A DNA stretch of 64,000 nt. Origin: Azospirillum brasilense (GTDB lineage: Bacteria; Pseudomonadota; Alphaproteobacteria; Azospirillales; Azospirillaceae). This document shows, piece by piece, positions 25,286-35,358 of this stretch (within the stretch, counting starts at the first letter, position 1; every line of letters begins with the position of its first letter). The position numbers and the translations under genes were made by a program. The stretch is from assembly GCF_003349955.1 (NCBI RefSeq), contig NZ_QLKQ01000005.1, positions 1-64,000 of the forward strand. The letters run 5' to 3'. Below the pieces are notes generated by a model, which saw only the letters and a list, made by a program, of their open reading frames with translations, was not told the origin of the DNA and made no database searches.

Positions 25286-25813
25286 TCAGCGGGGAGAGTC
25301 GCCGCCGGACGCCTTGCGCGGCCACAGCCCGGAGATCAGCATCAGCCCGACACCGCCGGTGATGCCGATGTCGGCGACGTTGAAGGTCGGCCAATGCCAG
25401 CCGAAGGCGTGGAGGTCGATGAAGTCGGTGACGGCGCCCTGGCGGAGACGGTCGACGACGTTGCCCACCGCGCCACCCGCAATGGCCCCGAAGCTCGCCG
25501 CCTCGGCGCGGCTGTCCGAACGGGCCGCCCAGACCACGAGGATCGCGACGACGAGCAGCGCCGCTCCGGAGAGCAGCCAGGGACCGTAGACGCTGTCGTT
25601 CTCCAGCAGGCCGAAGCTGACGCCGGTGTTGAAGCCGAGCACGAAATTGAGAAACGGCGCGACCTCGATCAGCCGCGGCGGGTCCAGAAGATGCTTCAGC
25701 GCGACCCATTTGGTGAGCTGGTCGAGGATCAGGACTGCGGCGCCGACGGTGCCCGCCAGTTTCAGACCAGTGGACCTCGAACCAGCGGACAGGGCCGTCC
25801 ATGACAAGGCCAT
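25286..25813 (-). CDS. lspA: Signal peptidase II (lipoprotein signal peptidase), heavy-metal-operon paralogue
   Basis: This 175-aa protein has four membrane segments. The catalytic Asp motifs are NVVDRLRQG (with TDFIDLHAF next) and FNVADIGITGG. LspA cleaves lipidated pro-lipoproteins. An AAGGAG ribosome site fixes ATG 25813, 11 bp after the P-type ATPase gene, so the two are co-transcribed. LspA paralogues (PbrC-like) recur in cad/pbr metal-resistance operons, unlike the housekeeping copy beside ileS. That suggests a role tied to metal export, though the mechanism is not evident here. Confidence 0.9.
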   Translation of the reverse strand: MALSWTALSAGSRSTGLKLAGTVGAAVLILDQLTKWVALKHLLDPPRLIEVAPFLNFVLGFNTGVSFGLLENDSVYGPWLLSGAALLVVAILVVWAARSDSRAEAASFGAIAGGAVGNVVDRLRQGAVTDFIDLHAFGWHWPTFNVADIGITGGVGLMLISGLWPRKASGGDSPR

Positions 25814-25824
25814 GTTGATCTCCT

Positions 25825-28011
<2,187 letters not shown>

Positions 28012-28078
28012 GATCCACTCCGACCGGCGGTGCGGCGGGCCGCGCCATTGGAGGGTGCGCGGCTGCCTGTCGTGCGCT

Positions 28079-28109
28079 ACCATGGACCTTGGAGTTACTA
28101 CAGGGTCAA
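28079..28109 (-). promoter_or_regulatory. MerR-family regulated promoter (19-bp spacer) for the ATPase gene
   Basis: On the minus strand a -35 TTGACC (28104-28109) and a -10 CATGGT (28079-28084) are separated by 19 bp instead of 17. The spacer holds an imperfect dyad (about 28086-28106, ACCTTGGAGT/ACTACAGGGT). Overlong spacers spanned by a regulator dyad are the hallmark of MerR-type promoters, where metal-bound regulator underwinds DNA. It lies between the ATPase and regulator genes. Confidence 0.72.
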
Positions 28110-28120
28110 GAGGGTTTGTG

Positions 28121-28552
28121 ATGGCGAAACAGGAGCTGTCCATCGGCGCGCTCGGCAAGCTGACCGGCACCAAGGTGGAGACCATCCGCTTCTACGAGAA
28201 GATCGGCATCCTGCCGGCGCCCGCCCGCACGGCGGGCAACTACCGCAGCTACGGCCACGACCATGTGCGGCGGCTGACCTTCGTCCGGCGGGTGCGCGAC
28301 CTCGGCTTCCCGCTGGAGACGGTCCGGGCGATGCTCGATCTCGCCGACCAGCCGGACCGCCCCTGCGGCGAGGTCGACGCGCTGGTCGTCGAACAGCTGG
28401 GCGAGGTGGAGCGGAAGATCGCCGACCTGGAACGCCTGCGCGACGAGCTGGACCGGCTGGCCCACCAGTGCCGGCGCGGCGGCCGGGTGGCCGATTGCCG
28501 CATCATCGAGGCGCTGTCGCCCCATCACGAGGACGGCCGCTGCTGCCCGTGA
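28121..28552 (+). CDS. MerR-family heavy-metal regulator (CadR/PbrR/ZntR type)
   Basis: This 143-aa protein starts at ATG 28121, right after the promoter dyad. The MerR HTH at 5-75 contains IGALGKLTGTKVETIRFYEK, followed by a dimerisation helix (about 85-115). Likely metal ligands are Cys82, Cys117 and Cys126, matching the Cys spacing of CadR/PbrR/ZntR, plus a C-terminal His/Cys tail (HHEDGRCC). It would activate the divergent ATPase-lspA operon on binding Cd, Pb or Zn. Which metal is preferred cannot be read from sequence. Confidence 0.92.
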   Translation: MAKQELSIGALGKLTGTKVETIRFYEKIGILPAPARTAGNYRSYGHDHVRRLTFVRRVRDLGFPLETVRAMLDLADQPDRPCGEVDALVVEQLGEVERKIADLERLRDELDRLAHQCRRGGRVADCRIIEALSPHHEDGRCCP

Positions 28553-28600
28553 CCCGGCCAGACCTCCGGCAAACACGCTTTCACCAACAGGAACCGAGCC

Positions 28601-29563
28601 ATGGCCGCCGTCACCCGCGCGGATCTGGAAACCCATCAGGTCCCCATCTATGCCGCGGCGGTCGCCGCCGGCCTGCTGAGCGCCGCCGTCCTGCCGGGCG
28701 AACTCTGGGGAGCGGCCATCAACCCGGCCCTCGCCGCGCTGATCTACGTGACCTTTCTCCAGGTCCCGCTGGGCGATCTGAAGCGAAGCATGACCAACAC
28801 CCGCTTCCTGTCGGCCCTGCTGCTGGTCAATTTCGCGGTGGTGCCCGGCGTCGTCTTCGCGCTGGTGTCGGTGCTGCCGGCGGAGCAGGCGGCGGTGCGT
28901 CTCGGCGTGCTGCTGGTGCTGCTGGCGCCCTGCATCGACTATGTCGTCGTCTTCACCCATCTCGGGCGCGGCGACGCGCGGCTGGTGCTGGCGGCGACGC
29001 CGGTGCTGCTGCTCGTCCAGATGCTGCTTCTGCCCGTCTATCTCGGCCTGTTCGCCGGGGCGGACGCGGCGGCGCTGATCCAGCCGGGCCCCTTCATCGA
29101 CGCCTTCGTCTGGTTGATCGCCGCGCCGCTGGCGCTGGCCGGGGCGACGCAGGCCTGGGCGGCGCGCGGCGGCGCCGGAAAGGCCGCCGCGGACGCCCTG
29201 GCGTGGCTGCCGGTGCCGCTGATGGCGCTGGTGCTGTTCCTCGTCATCGCCGCGGTCGCCGCCGACGTGGCCGCCCAGGCGCGGGCGGTGGCGCTGGCCG
29301 TGCCGCTCTACATCGCCTTCGCGATCGTGATGCCCTACGCCGGACGGGCGGTGGCGCGCCTGTTCCGGCTGGAGACGGCGGCGGCGCGGGCCGTCGTGTT
29401 CAGCGGCGGCACACGCAACTCCCTGGTCGTCCTGCCGCTGGCCTTCGCCGTCCCGGACGGCGGGGCGCTGGTGCCCGCGGTGGTGGTGACGCAGACGCTG
29501 GTGGAGCTGGTGGCGATGCTCACCTACGTCCGCTGGGTGCCGCGCCTCGTGCCGGCGCGCTGA
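28601..29563 (+). CDS. ACR3/BASS-like arsenite or anion carrier
   Basis: This 320-aa protein has about ten membrane helices in the bile acid:sodium symporter fold. GGTRNSLVVLPLA and LAPCIDYVVVFTHLGRGD resemble the helix-break motifs of arsenical-resistance ACR3-type proteins, including a Cys in the fourth helix region. It follows the MerR gene by 48 bp in the same direction and may be co-transcribed with it. Placement in a metal-resistance block supports an efflux role, but no arsR or arsC is present, so arsenite specificity is unproven. Confidence 0.7.
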   Translation: MAAVTRADLETHQVPIYAAAVAAGLLSAAVLPGELWGAAINPALAALIYVTFLQVPLGDLKRSMTNTRFLSALLLVNFAVVPGVVFALVSVLPAEQAAVRLGVLLVLLAPCIDYVVVFTHLGRGDARLVLAATPVLLLVQMLLLPVYLGLFAGADAAALIQPGPFIDAFVWLIAAPLALAGATQAWAARGGAGKAAADALAWLPVPLMALVLFLVIAAVAADVAAQARAVALAVPLYIAFAIVMPYAGRAVARLFRLETAAARAVVFSGGTRNSLVVLPLAFAVPDGGALVPAVVVTQTLVELVAMLTYVRWVPRLVPAR

Positions 29564-29578
29564 GCCGGAAAAGGCGCC

Positions 29579-30298
29579 TCACACCAGCGAGGCGCCGCCG
29601 CACACCACGATGCGCTGGCCGGTGATGCTGGCCGCCGCGTCGGACAGCAGGAAGGCGGTCAGCGCCGCCACCTCCTCCGGCTTCACGAAGCGGCCGATGG
29701 GGGGACGCTTCGGCTGCACGCCGGCGCGGTTGGGATCGGCCAGCATCGGCGTGTCGGTGGCGCCGGGGGCGACGACGTTCACCGTGACGCCGCGCGGCGC
29801 CTGCTCGATCGCCCAGGAGCGGGCCAGCCCCGACAGCGCCGCCTTGCTGGCGGCGTACTGGCCGCGCCCGGCCGAGCCGTCCGAGGTGCGGCTGCCGATC
29901 AGCACGACGCGCCCGCCCTCCGCCATGGCGGGGACGGCGTGCTCGACGAGCTGGGTCGCCGCCTCGACATGCAGGCGCCACATCGCCCGCGCGTCGGCCG
30001 TGGCGCCGTCCGTCTCGCCCAGCCGGCCGACGCGCAGGATGCCGGCGGCGTGGACCACCGCCCGCACCGGCGGCAGGCCGGCCAGGGCGTCGGCCAGCGC
30101 CCCGGCGTCCATCAGATCGACGGCGACGAAGCGCAGAGCCGGATGCGTGATGGCGGGGGCCGTGCGGCTCAGCCCCACCACCTCCCAGCCGTCGTCCAGC
30201 AGACGGGCCGCGATGGCGGCGCCGATGCCGGAGCTGACCCCGGTCACCAGCGCCCGGCCCGGCGACACGGGCCGCTCCACCTCCGGCTTCTCAGCCAT
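29579..30298 (-). CDS. Short-chain dehydrogenase/reductase
   Basis: This 239-aa classical SDR has the cofactor motif TGVSSGIG near residue 20, an Asp (VAVDLMD) in the adenine pocket, and an HAAGILR segment replacing the usual NNAG. The catalytic Tyr and Lys lie in QYAASKAA, with Ser in LIGSRTS. It is the last gene of a nine-gene leftward operon; its ATG overlaps the end of the substrate-binding protein gene by 8 bp. It probably oxidises or reduces a hydroxy-acid intermediate of that pathway. The substrate is not known. Confidence 0.88.
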   Translation of the reverse strand: MAEKPEVERPVSPGRALVTGVSSGIGAAIAARLLDDGWEVVGLSRTAPAITHPALRFVAVDLMDAGALADALAGLPPVRAVVHAAGILRVGRLGETDGATADARAMWRLHVEAATQLVEHAVPAMAEGGRVVLIGSRTSDGSAGRGQYAASKAALSGLARSWAIEQAPRGVTVNVVAPGATDTPMLADPNRAGVQPKRPPIGRFVKPEEVAALTAFLLSDAAASITGQRIVVCGGASLV

Positions 30299-31376
30299 TG
30301 TAGCTCATCGCCTGGGCCTTCACCGCCTCGGCGTCGAAGGCGTTGATGTCGGCGATCAGGTCGTTGGTGTAGAAGCGCGACAGGTCCTTCGCCTCCATGC
30401 CGTTCAGCGCCATCTCGGTGGTGAACTCGTCCGGGTTGATCTGGCCCATTTTGAAGCCCGGATAAGGCGGCTGGTAGAGCTTGATGCGGCGGCTGACCGC
30501 GACCAGCACCGCCTTGACCGCCTCCTCCTCGCTGCTGCCGCGCGGCGCGGTCTCCGGATAGAGCTTGAGGAAGGCCTTGGCCCCCGCCGTCGGGTTGGCG
30601 AGCAGGAAGGTCGAGGCCTTGGCCGCCGACCGGCCGAAGCCGACCATCAGCGCGCGGTCGGTCTTCAGCCGCTCGCGCAGCGCCATCAGGAACTGGCCAC
30701 CGATCATCGGCAGGCCCTGCGGGCGGGTCAGAATCTCGAAGGGGATGCCCGCCCCCTCGATCAGGCCGAATCCGGTGTCGTAGTAGGCGAGCGCGTCGAC
30801 CGCCCCGCGCTGCAGCGCCACGCCGGCCGGCACGCCGCCGCCCACCGCCGTCCACTTCACGTCGCGGTCGGGGTCGATGCCCAGATTCTTCAGAACGTTG
30901 CGGGTCACCGGATATTCGGTGCCGCCGAAGTCGGATACGCCGATGTTCTTGCCCTTGAGGTCCGCATAGGTCTTCAGCGCCGAGCCCGGCTTCACCGCCA
31001 CGTCCCATTTGTAGGGGTAGGTGTACTGGTAGAAGCTGATGGCCTCGCCCCATTCGCCCTTGGCGAGGATCGGCAGCGCGTAGGACGGCACGGCGATGCC
31101 GACCTCCACGTCGCCGCGGTCCACCGCGACCTGGACGTTGGCGTTGCCGCCCACCGCCATGCCCTTGACGGTGAAGCCCTCGGCGGCGTTGTAGCCCAGC
31201 GCCTCGCCGATCAACAGGTTGATGACGCTGGCGTTCAGCGACTTCAGCCCGACGCCCAGCCGCACGGTGCGCGGGGCGGACTGCGCGAAGAGCGAGCGCG
31301 GGCCGAGCGCCATGGCGGCCGCGAAGACGCCGGCGGCCTGCAGGCACTGGCGGCGGGTGACGCTGAAGTTGGTCAT
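30291..31376 (-). CDS. ABC importer substrate-binding protein (SsuA/TauA/NMT1 type)
   Basis: This 361-aa protein starts at ATG 31376, preceded by a strong GGGGGAGG site. A Tat-like signal peptide (TRRQCLQAAGVFAAAMALG, cleavage near LFAQSA) precedes a two-lobed domain with GYNAAEGFTVKGMA and KGKNIGVSDFGG, typical of the taurine/nitrate/sulfonate binding family. It works with the permease and ATPase encoded just upstream. The operon's enzymes suggest a sugar-acid-like or aldulosonate-like ligand rather than a sulfonate. Confidence 0.87.
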   Translation of the reverse strand: MTNFSVTRRQCLQAAGVFAAAMALGPRSLFAQSAPRTVRLGVGLKSLNASVINLLIGEALGYNAAEGFTVKGMAVGGNANVQVAVDRGDVEVGIAVPSYALPILAKGEWGEAISFYQYTYPYKWDVAVKPGSALKTYADLKGKNIGVSDFGGTEYPVTRNVLKNLGIDPDRDVKWTAVGGGVPAGVALQRGAVDALAYYDTGFGLIEGAGIPFEILTRPQGLPMIGGQFLMALRERLKTDRALMVGFGRSAAKASTFLLANPTAGAKAFLKLYPETAPRGSSEEEAVKAVLVAVSRRIKLYQPPYPGFKMGQINPDEFTTEMALNGMEAKDLSRFYTNDLIADINAFDAEAVKAQAMSYNG

Positions 31377-31432
31377 GATGGTGTCCTCCCCCTTGATCAT
31401 GTTGTTTGAAGTCAAGCTGTTCGGGCCGCGGC

Positions 31433-32296
31433 TCACTTGCGGCCGCGGTTGCCCCAATGGACGACGCGCTGCTCCAGCCCGCGCACGATGCCGTGCAGCA
31501 GGATGCCGAAGGCGCCCAGGATCACCAGCGCGGCGAAGACGCCGGCCACGTCGGTCACCGCCTGGGCCTGGGTGATGACGACGCCCATGCCCTGCTGCGC
31601 GCCCAGGAACTCCGCCACGATGGTGCCGAGCAGGGCGTAGACCACCGCCATGTCCAGGCCGGCGAAGATGTAGGGGGCGGCGTTCGGCAGCTTGACGATG
31701 CGGTAGGTCTCGAAGCGCGAGGCGGAGAGCGAGCGCATCAGGTCGATCTTCTCCGGATCGACGGAGCGCAGGCCGGTGAAGCTGTTGATCAGGATCGGGA
31801 AGAAGGACAGCAGCCCGGCGATGGCGATCTTCGATCCGTCGCCGAAGCCGAACCAGATCACCACCAGCGGCGCGATGGCCACCTTGGGCAGGCTCTGCAG
31901 GGCGAAGGCGTAGGGCATCAGCAGCTTTTCGATGGTGCGGCTCTCCGCCATCAGCGAGCCGAGCAGCAACCCGAGCCCGCCGCCGGCCGCCAGACCGATG
32001 GCGGCGTTCTTCAGCGTGCCCCACAGCGGCAGATAATAGCCGAGCGGGTCGGAGGGCGACACCGCCAGACCGGACCACAGCGCCTTCCACACCGCGGCCG
32101 GCGACGGCAGGATGTAGGACGGCACGTCGAGGAAGCGGACGGCGAGCGCCCAGCCGGCGAACAGCGCCACCAGCCCAAGGCCGGCGATCAGCGTTCCGTT
32201 GACCGGGCGCGGGGCGCGCGGCGGGGATTCGGAGGCGGGGGCGCTCTCGATGGTGGGATCGGCGACCGCCAGCGTGATGTCGGGCTTGCTCATCAT
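31433..32296 (-). CDS. ABC importer permease (SsuC/TauC type)
   Basis: This 287-aa protein has a Pro/Ala-rich cytoplasmic N-terminus of about 35 residues and six membrane helices. The permease EAA-like loop lies around SLSASRFETYRIVKLPNAAP, the contact site for the ATPase. ATG 32296 overlaps the ATPase gene's stop by 4 bp. It is the single-type permease of a taurine/nitrate-like importer and would function as a homodimer. Confidence 0.9.
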   Translation of the reverse strand: MMSKPDITLAVADPTIESAPASESPPRAPRPVNGTLIAGLGLVALFAGWALAVRFLDVPSYILPSPAAVWKALWSGLAVSPSDPLGYYLPLWGTLKNAAIGLAAGGGLGLLLGSLMAESRTIEKLLMPYAFALQSLPKVAIAPLVVIWFGFGDGSKIAIAGLLSFFPILINSFTGLRSVDPEKIDLMRSLSASRFETYRIVKLPNAAPYIFAGLDMAVVYALLGTIVAEFLGAQQGMGVVITQAQAVTDVAGVFAALVILGAFGILLHGIVRGLEQRVVHWGNRGRK

Positions 32297-33105
32297 TCCT
32301 CTCCCTGTCCGGTCAGAAGCGCGCGGATCTCCTTGGCCAGCGCCGGGTAATCCGGGTGGCTGATGATGGTGTCGTTGCTGCGCGGGCGCGGGATGTCCAC
32401 GGTCAGCTCCCGCAGCACGCGGCCGGGGCGCGCGGACATCACGATCACCCGGTCGGCGAGGAAGATCGCCTCGGAGATCGAGTGGGTGATCAGCATCACC
32501 GTCTTGCCGGTGCTCTGCCAGATGCGCTGAAGCTCCAGGTTCATCCGCTCGCGGGTCAGGGCGTCCAGCGCGCCGAACGGCTCGTCCATCAGCAGGATTC
32601 GCGGGTTGCGCACCAGGGCGCGGCAGATGCCGGCGCGCTGCTGCATGCCGCCCGACAGCTCGTAGGGGTAACGGCCGCCGAAGTCCTTCAGGCCGGCGAC
32701 CTCCAGCAGGCGGTCCACGTCGTCCGCCCCGTCGGGCCGGCCGCCGCCGACGCGCAGCGGCAGCGCCACATTCTCGCGCACCGTCAGCCAGGGCAGCAGG
32801 TTGGCCTGCTGGAACACCACGCCGACGTCGCGCGACGGGCCGGAGACGGTCTTGGTGCCGAGCATCACCTGCCCGCTGTCGTAGTCGTCCAGCCCGGCCA
32901 GAATCCGCAGCAGCGTGCTCTTGCCGCAGCCCGACGGGCCGACGACGCAGACGAACTCGCCGTCGGCGATGTCGAGGTTGATGTTCGACAGCGCCTGGAC
33001 CCGGCCGGCGGCGTAGGTCTTCTTCAGGTTGCGGATCTGGATCAGCGTCGGTGCGACCGGCCGCAGGCCGGTGACGGGCGCCATCTGTGTCGCTCTCATG
33101 GGCAT
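32293..33105 (-). CDS. ABC importer ATPase (SsuB/TauB type)
   Basis: This 270-aa protein starts at ATG 33105 (AAGGAAG site upstream), since an earlier Met is poorly placed. It has Walker A GPSGCGKS, Q-loop FQQANLLPW, signature LSGGMQQR, Walker B ILLMDEPFGALD and H-loop LITHS. The NLLPWLTV stretch after the Q-loop is typical of nitrate/sulfonate/taurine importer ATPases. It energises the permease encoded immediately downstream. Confidence 0.92.
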   Translation of the reverse strand: MPMRATQMAPVTGLRPVAPTLIQIRNLKKTYAAGRVQALSNINLDIADGEFVCVVGPSGCGKSTLLRILAGLDDYDSGQVMLGTKTVSGPSRDVGVVFQQANLLPWLTVRENVALPLRVGGGRPDGADDVDRLLEVAGLKDFGGRYPYELSGGMQQRAGICRALVRNPRILLMDEPFGALDALTRERMNLELQRIWQSTGKTVMLITHSISEAIFLADRVIVMSARPGRVLRELTVDIPRPRSNDTIISHPDYPALAKEIRALLTGQGEE

Positions 33106-33118
33106 GCTTCCTTCCCCT

Positions 33119-34384
33119 TTATCGCCCGCTGCCGGATTCGACCCAGCCGGCATCGACCCAGCCCGGCGGCAGTTCGGTGTATTTGATCGCCTGCCGGAAA
33201 TAGGTGAAGGCGATGCGCAGCCGGCCGTCCGGCGTCTGGAGAATGGCCGGGTAGGAGAACTCCCGGTTCAGCTTCTCCTTCGAATTGTTGGTCATGCAGT
33301 AGCCGTCGCCGACCTCCAGGTCGCGGCGCAGCGGCCAGGTCACCCCGCCATCGGAGGACAGCGCCAGGGACAGCGGCGCCCGCGGCGCCCCCCAGAAGGC
33401 CGTCCGCCCCTCCGCCGGCGGTTCGGCCGCAGGCTCGGCGGCCGGTTGAGCGGCGGGGCTCGCCGCCTCGCCAGCCTCTTCGATGTCGTCGTACAGGCCC
33501 AGCCGGCGGCCGGTCGCGTCGGCGGCGCTGGCGTGGTTGTAGACGATGGCCAACCGCCCGTCGGACAGGGCCGTCACCTGGATGGAGGAGTTGTTGTTGG
33601 GCAGCTCCGTCGGCTCCGGCGTGGTCCAGCTCCGACCACCATCGGTGGACAGGCTGCGGTAGACGTGGTCCGCCCAGCGGCTGCGGTAGAAGGCGGCCAG
33701 CCGCCCGTCGGCCAGCGGAACGATGTTCATGTGGACACAGCCGATGCTGCCGGGAACCGCATGCTCGGTCCAGGTCCGGCCGCCGTCGCTGGAGAGGCGC
33801 ACGGCGCTGGTGTCGTGGTCGCCCACCCAGGCGCGGCCCGGCGTGCCATGGCACAGGAAGGTCGGCAACAGCCAGTCACCGTTGTCCAGCACCACCACCG
33901 GCTGGCGGATGAAGACGCCGGTGTGGCCCTCGGCCTCGAACAGGGTGCGCACCGGCCCCCAGCTCCGCCCCTGGTCGGCCGACACGCGGCAGCGCACGAT
34001 GGCGGTGTCCTGGTGTCCGGAGACCTGGGCGGTGTACATCAGCCACAGCGTGCCGTCGGGCGCCGGAAACAGAACCGGGTTCTGCTCCGACCGGGCGGGG
34101 TCGTCGGACAGCTTGACCGGCGCCTCCCAGCGGTCGCCGCCGGCCGGCAGCCGGGCGACGTGGATGGAGACGTCGGGGATGCCCTCCTGCGTGCCGCCGA
34201 ACCAGGCGCACAGCAGATCGCCGTTGGGCAGCAGCGCCAGATTGGCGGCGTGGTTCTGCACGCAGGGCGACGGCAGGTAGGCGTCGACGCGGCGGGGATC
34301 GCCGGCCGCAGGGACCAGCGGGCCGCGGCGCTCCGGAGCCGGCGGCGGAGCGGCCTGTTGGGACAGGGTCGATGCGGTGATCAT
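33119..34384 (-). CDS. Sialidase-like BNR/Asp-box protein without signal peptide
   Basis: This 421-aa protein starts at ATG 34384, preceded by AGGAG. Four Asp-boxes (SADQGRSW, SSDGGRTW, STDGGRSW, SSDGGVTW) define a six-bladed beta-propeller of the sialidase superfamily. An Ala/Pro/Glu-rich insertion separates two blades at about residue 320. The N-terminus (MITASTLSQQAAPPP) has no signal sequence, so the enzyme should be cytoplasmic and act on an imported small molecule rather than on glycans. It sits between an importer and a DapA-like aldolase. True sialidase activity is doubtful because no nanE/nanK genes accompany it; a glycosidase or lyase on a keto-acid glycoside is possible. Confidence 0.8.
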   Translation of the reverse strand: MITASTLSQQAAPPPAPERRGPLVPAAGDPRRVDAYLPSPCVQNHAANLALLPNGDLLCAWFGGTQEGIPDVSIHVARLPAGGDRWEAPVKLSDDPARSEQNPVLFPAPDGTLWLMYTAQVSGHQDTAIVRCRVSADQGRSWGPVRTLFEAEGHTGVFIRQPVVVLDNGDWLLPTFLCHGTPGRAWVGDHDTSAVRLSSDGGRTWTEHAVPGSIGCVHMNIVPLADGRLAAFYRSRWADHVYRSLSTDGGRSWTTPEPTELPNNNSSIQVTALSDGRLAIVYNHASAADATGRRLGLYDDIEEAGEAASPAAQPAAEPAAEPPAEGRTAFWGAPRAPLSLALSSDGGVTWPLRRDLEVGDGYCMTNNSKEKLNREFSYPAILQTPDGRLRIAFTYFRQAIKYTELPPGWVDAGWVESGSGR

Positions 34385-34389
34385 GGTCG

Positions 34390-35292
34390 TCACTCCTGCG
34401 AACCGTCGGCGGCCTCGGCGTAGCGGGCGGCCAGGGTGGCGATGGCGCGGTCGGTCTCGCCGTCGATCAGCACCGGGCCGCGGCTGTGGCCGACCTCCGG
34501 AATCGCGTGGCACAGCGCCCGCTTGACCATGGAGGGCGGGAAGCCCAGCGCGTAGAGGTCCTTGCGGAGCTGGCCGAAATGGGCCTGGGCGGCCTCGGCG
34601 GCCTCGTTCTCGCCCGCCATGAAGGCGGTCCAGATGCGGTTGAGCGTCAGCGGCGCGACGTTGCCGAGGCCGGAGACGCAGCCGGCGGCGCCGTTGCGCA
34701 GCCCGTGCAAGATCAGCGAGTCCGGGCCGACCATCACGTCGAAATCGTCCCGCTCGCGGGCCACGGCCAGGAAACCGTCCAGGCTGTCCTGCGAGCCGGC
34801 GCTGTCCTTGATGCCGACGATGTTGGGGTGGTCGGCCAGGGTGCGGGCGGCTTCCGGGGTCAGCGTGTTCCCGGTGCGCGCCGGGATGTTGTAGAGGTAG
34901 AGCGGCACGGTCAGCGCGTCGGCCACCCGGCGGTAGTAGCCGATCAGCTCCTCCTGCGAGCAGGCGATGAAGGACGGCGTGATCGCCGACACCGCCTTGA
35001 CGCCCAGCCGGGCAATCTCGCGGCCCAGCGCGATGGTCTGGTGGGTGGAGATCTCGCCGATGTGGGCCAGCACCGGCACGCGGCCGTCGGCGGCCTCCAC
35101 GCACAGCTCGGCGGCGCGGCGCTTCTCGTCGACGGAGAGCGCGTAGAACTCGCCGTTGGTGCCCGCGCAGAAGACGCCGTTGCCGGCGGCCGCCTGCCGC
35201 GCCACCTGCCGGCGCAGCGCCGCCTCGTTCATCCGCTCCTCCGCGTCGAAGGGGGTGACGACGGCGACGAAGGGTCCTGTGATCTTGCTCAT
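34390..35292 (-). CDS. Dihydrodipicolinate synthase/N-acetylneuraminate lyase family aldolase
   Basis: This 300-aa class I aldolase of the DapA/NanA family starts at ATG 35292. It has the GTNGEF pyruvate-binding loop, YNIPARTG (catalytic Tyr), and the Schiff-base Lys in GIKDSAGS. Family members cleave or form bonds with pyruvate, as in N-acetylneuraminate lyase or 2-keto-3-deoxy-aldonate aldolases. The context (acid-sugar kinase, PdxA2, Fe-dehydrogenase, importer) argues for a catabolic keto-acid aldolase rather than lysine synthesis. The aldehyde product is unknown. Confidence 0.9.
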   Translation of the reverse strand: MSKITGPFVAVVTPFDAEERMNEAALRRQVARQAAAGNGVFCAGTNGEFYALSVDEKRRAAELCVEAADGRVPVLAHIGEISTHQTIALGREIARLGVKAVSAITPSFIACSQEELIGYYRRVADALTVPLYLYNIPARTGNTLTPEAARTLADHPNIVGIKDSAGSQDSLDGFLAVARERDDFDVMVGPDSLILHGLRNGAAGCVSGLGNVAPLTLNRIWTAFMAGENEAAEAAQAHFGQLRKDLYALGFPPSMVKRALCHAIPEVGHSRGPVLIDGETDRAIATLAARYAEAADGSQE

Positions 35293-35358
35293 CGCATCTA
35301 CCTTGGGCGTTTCCTGGGGCGTTTTCTTAAGGGGATCCGGCTTCGGTCCGGTCCGTCG

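Noticed and set aside
33119..35292. Classical sialic acid catabolism
   Set aside because: Sialidase-like and NanA-family genes are present, but nanE, nanK, nanA-specific partners and an export signal are missing; the kinase/PdxA2 pair points to acid sugars instead.
34390..35292. Lysine-pathway dapA
   Set aside because: Located in a catabolic operon with an importer and an FCD regulator, without lysine genes.
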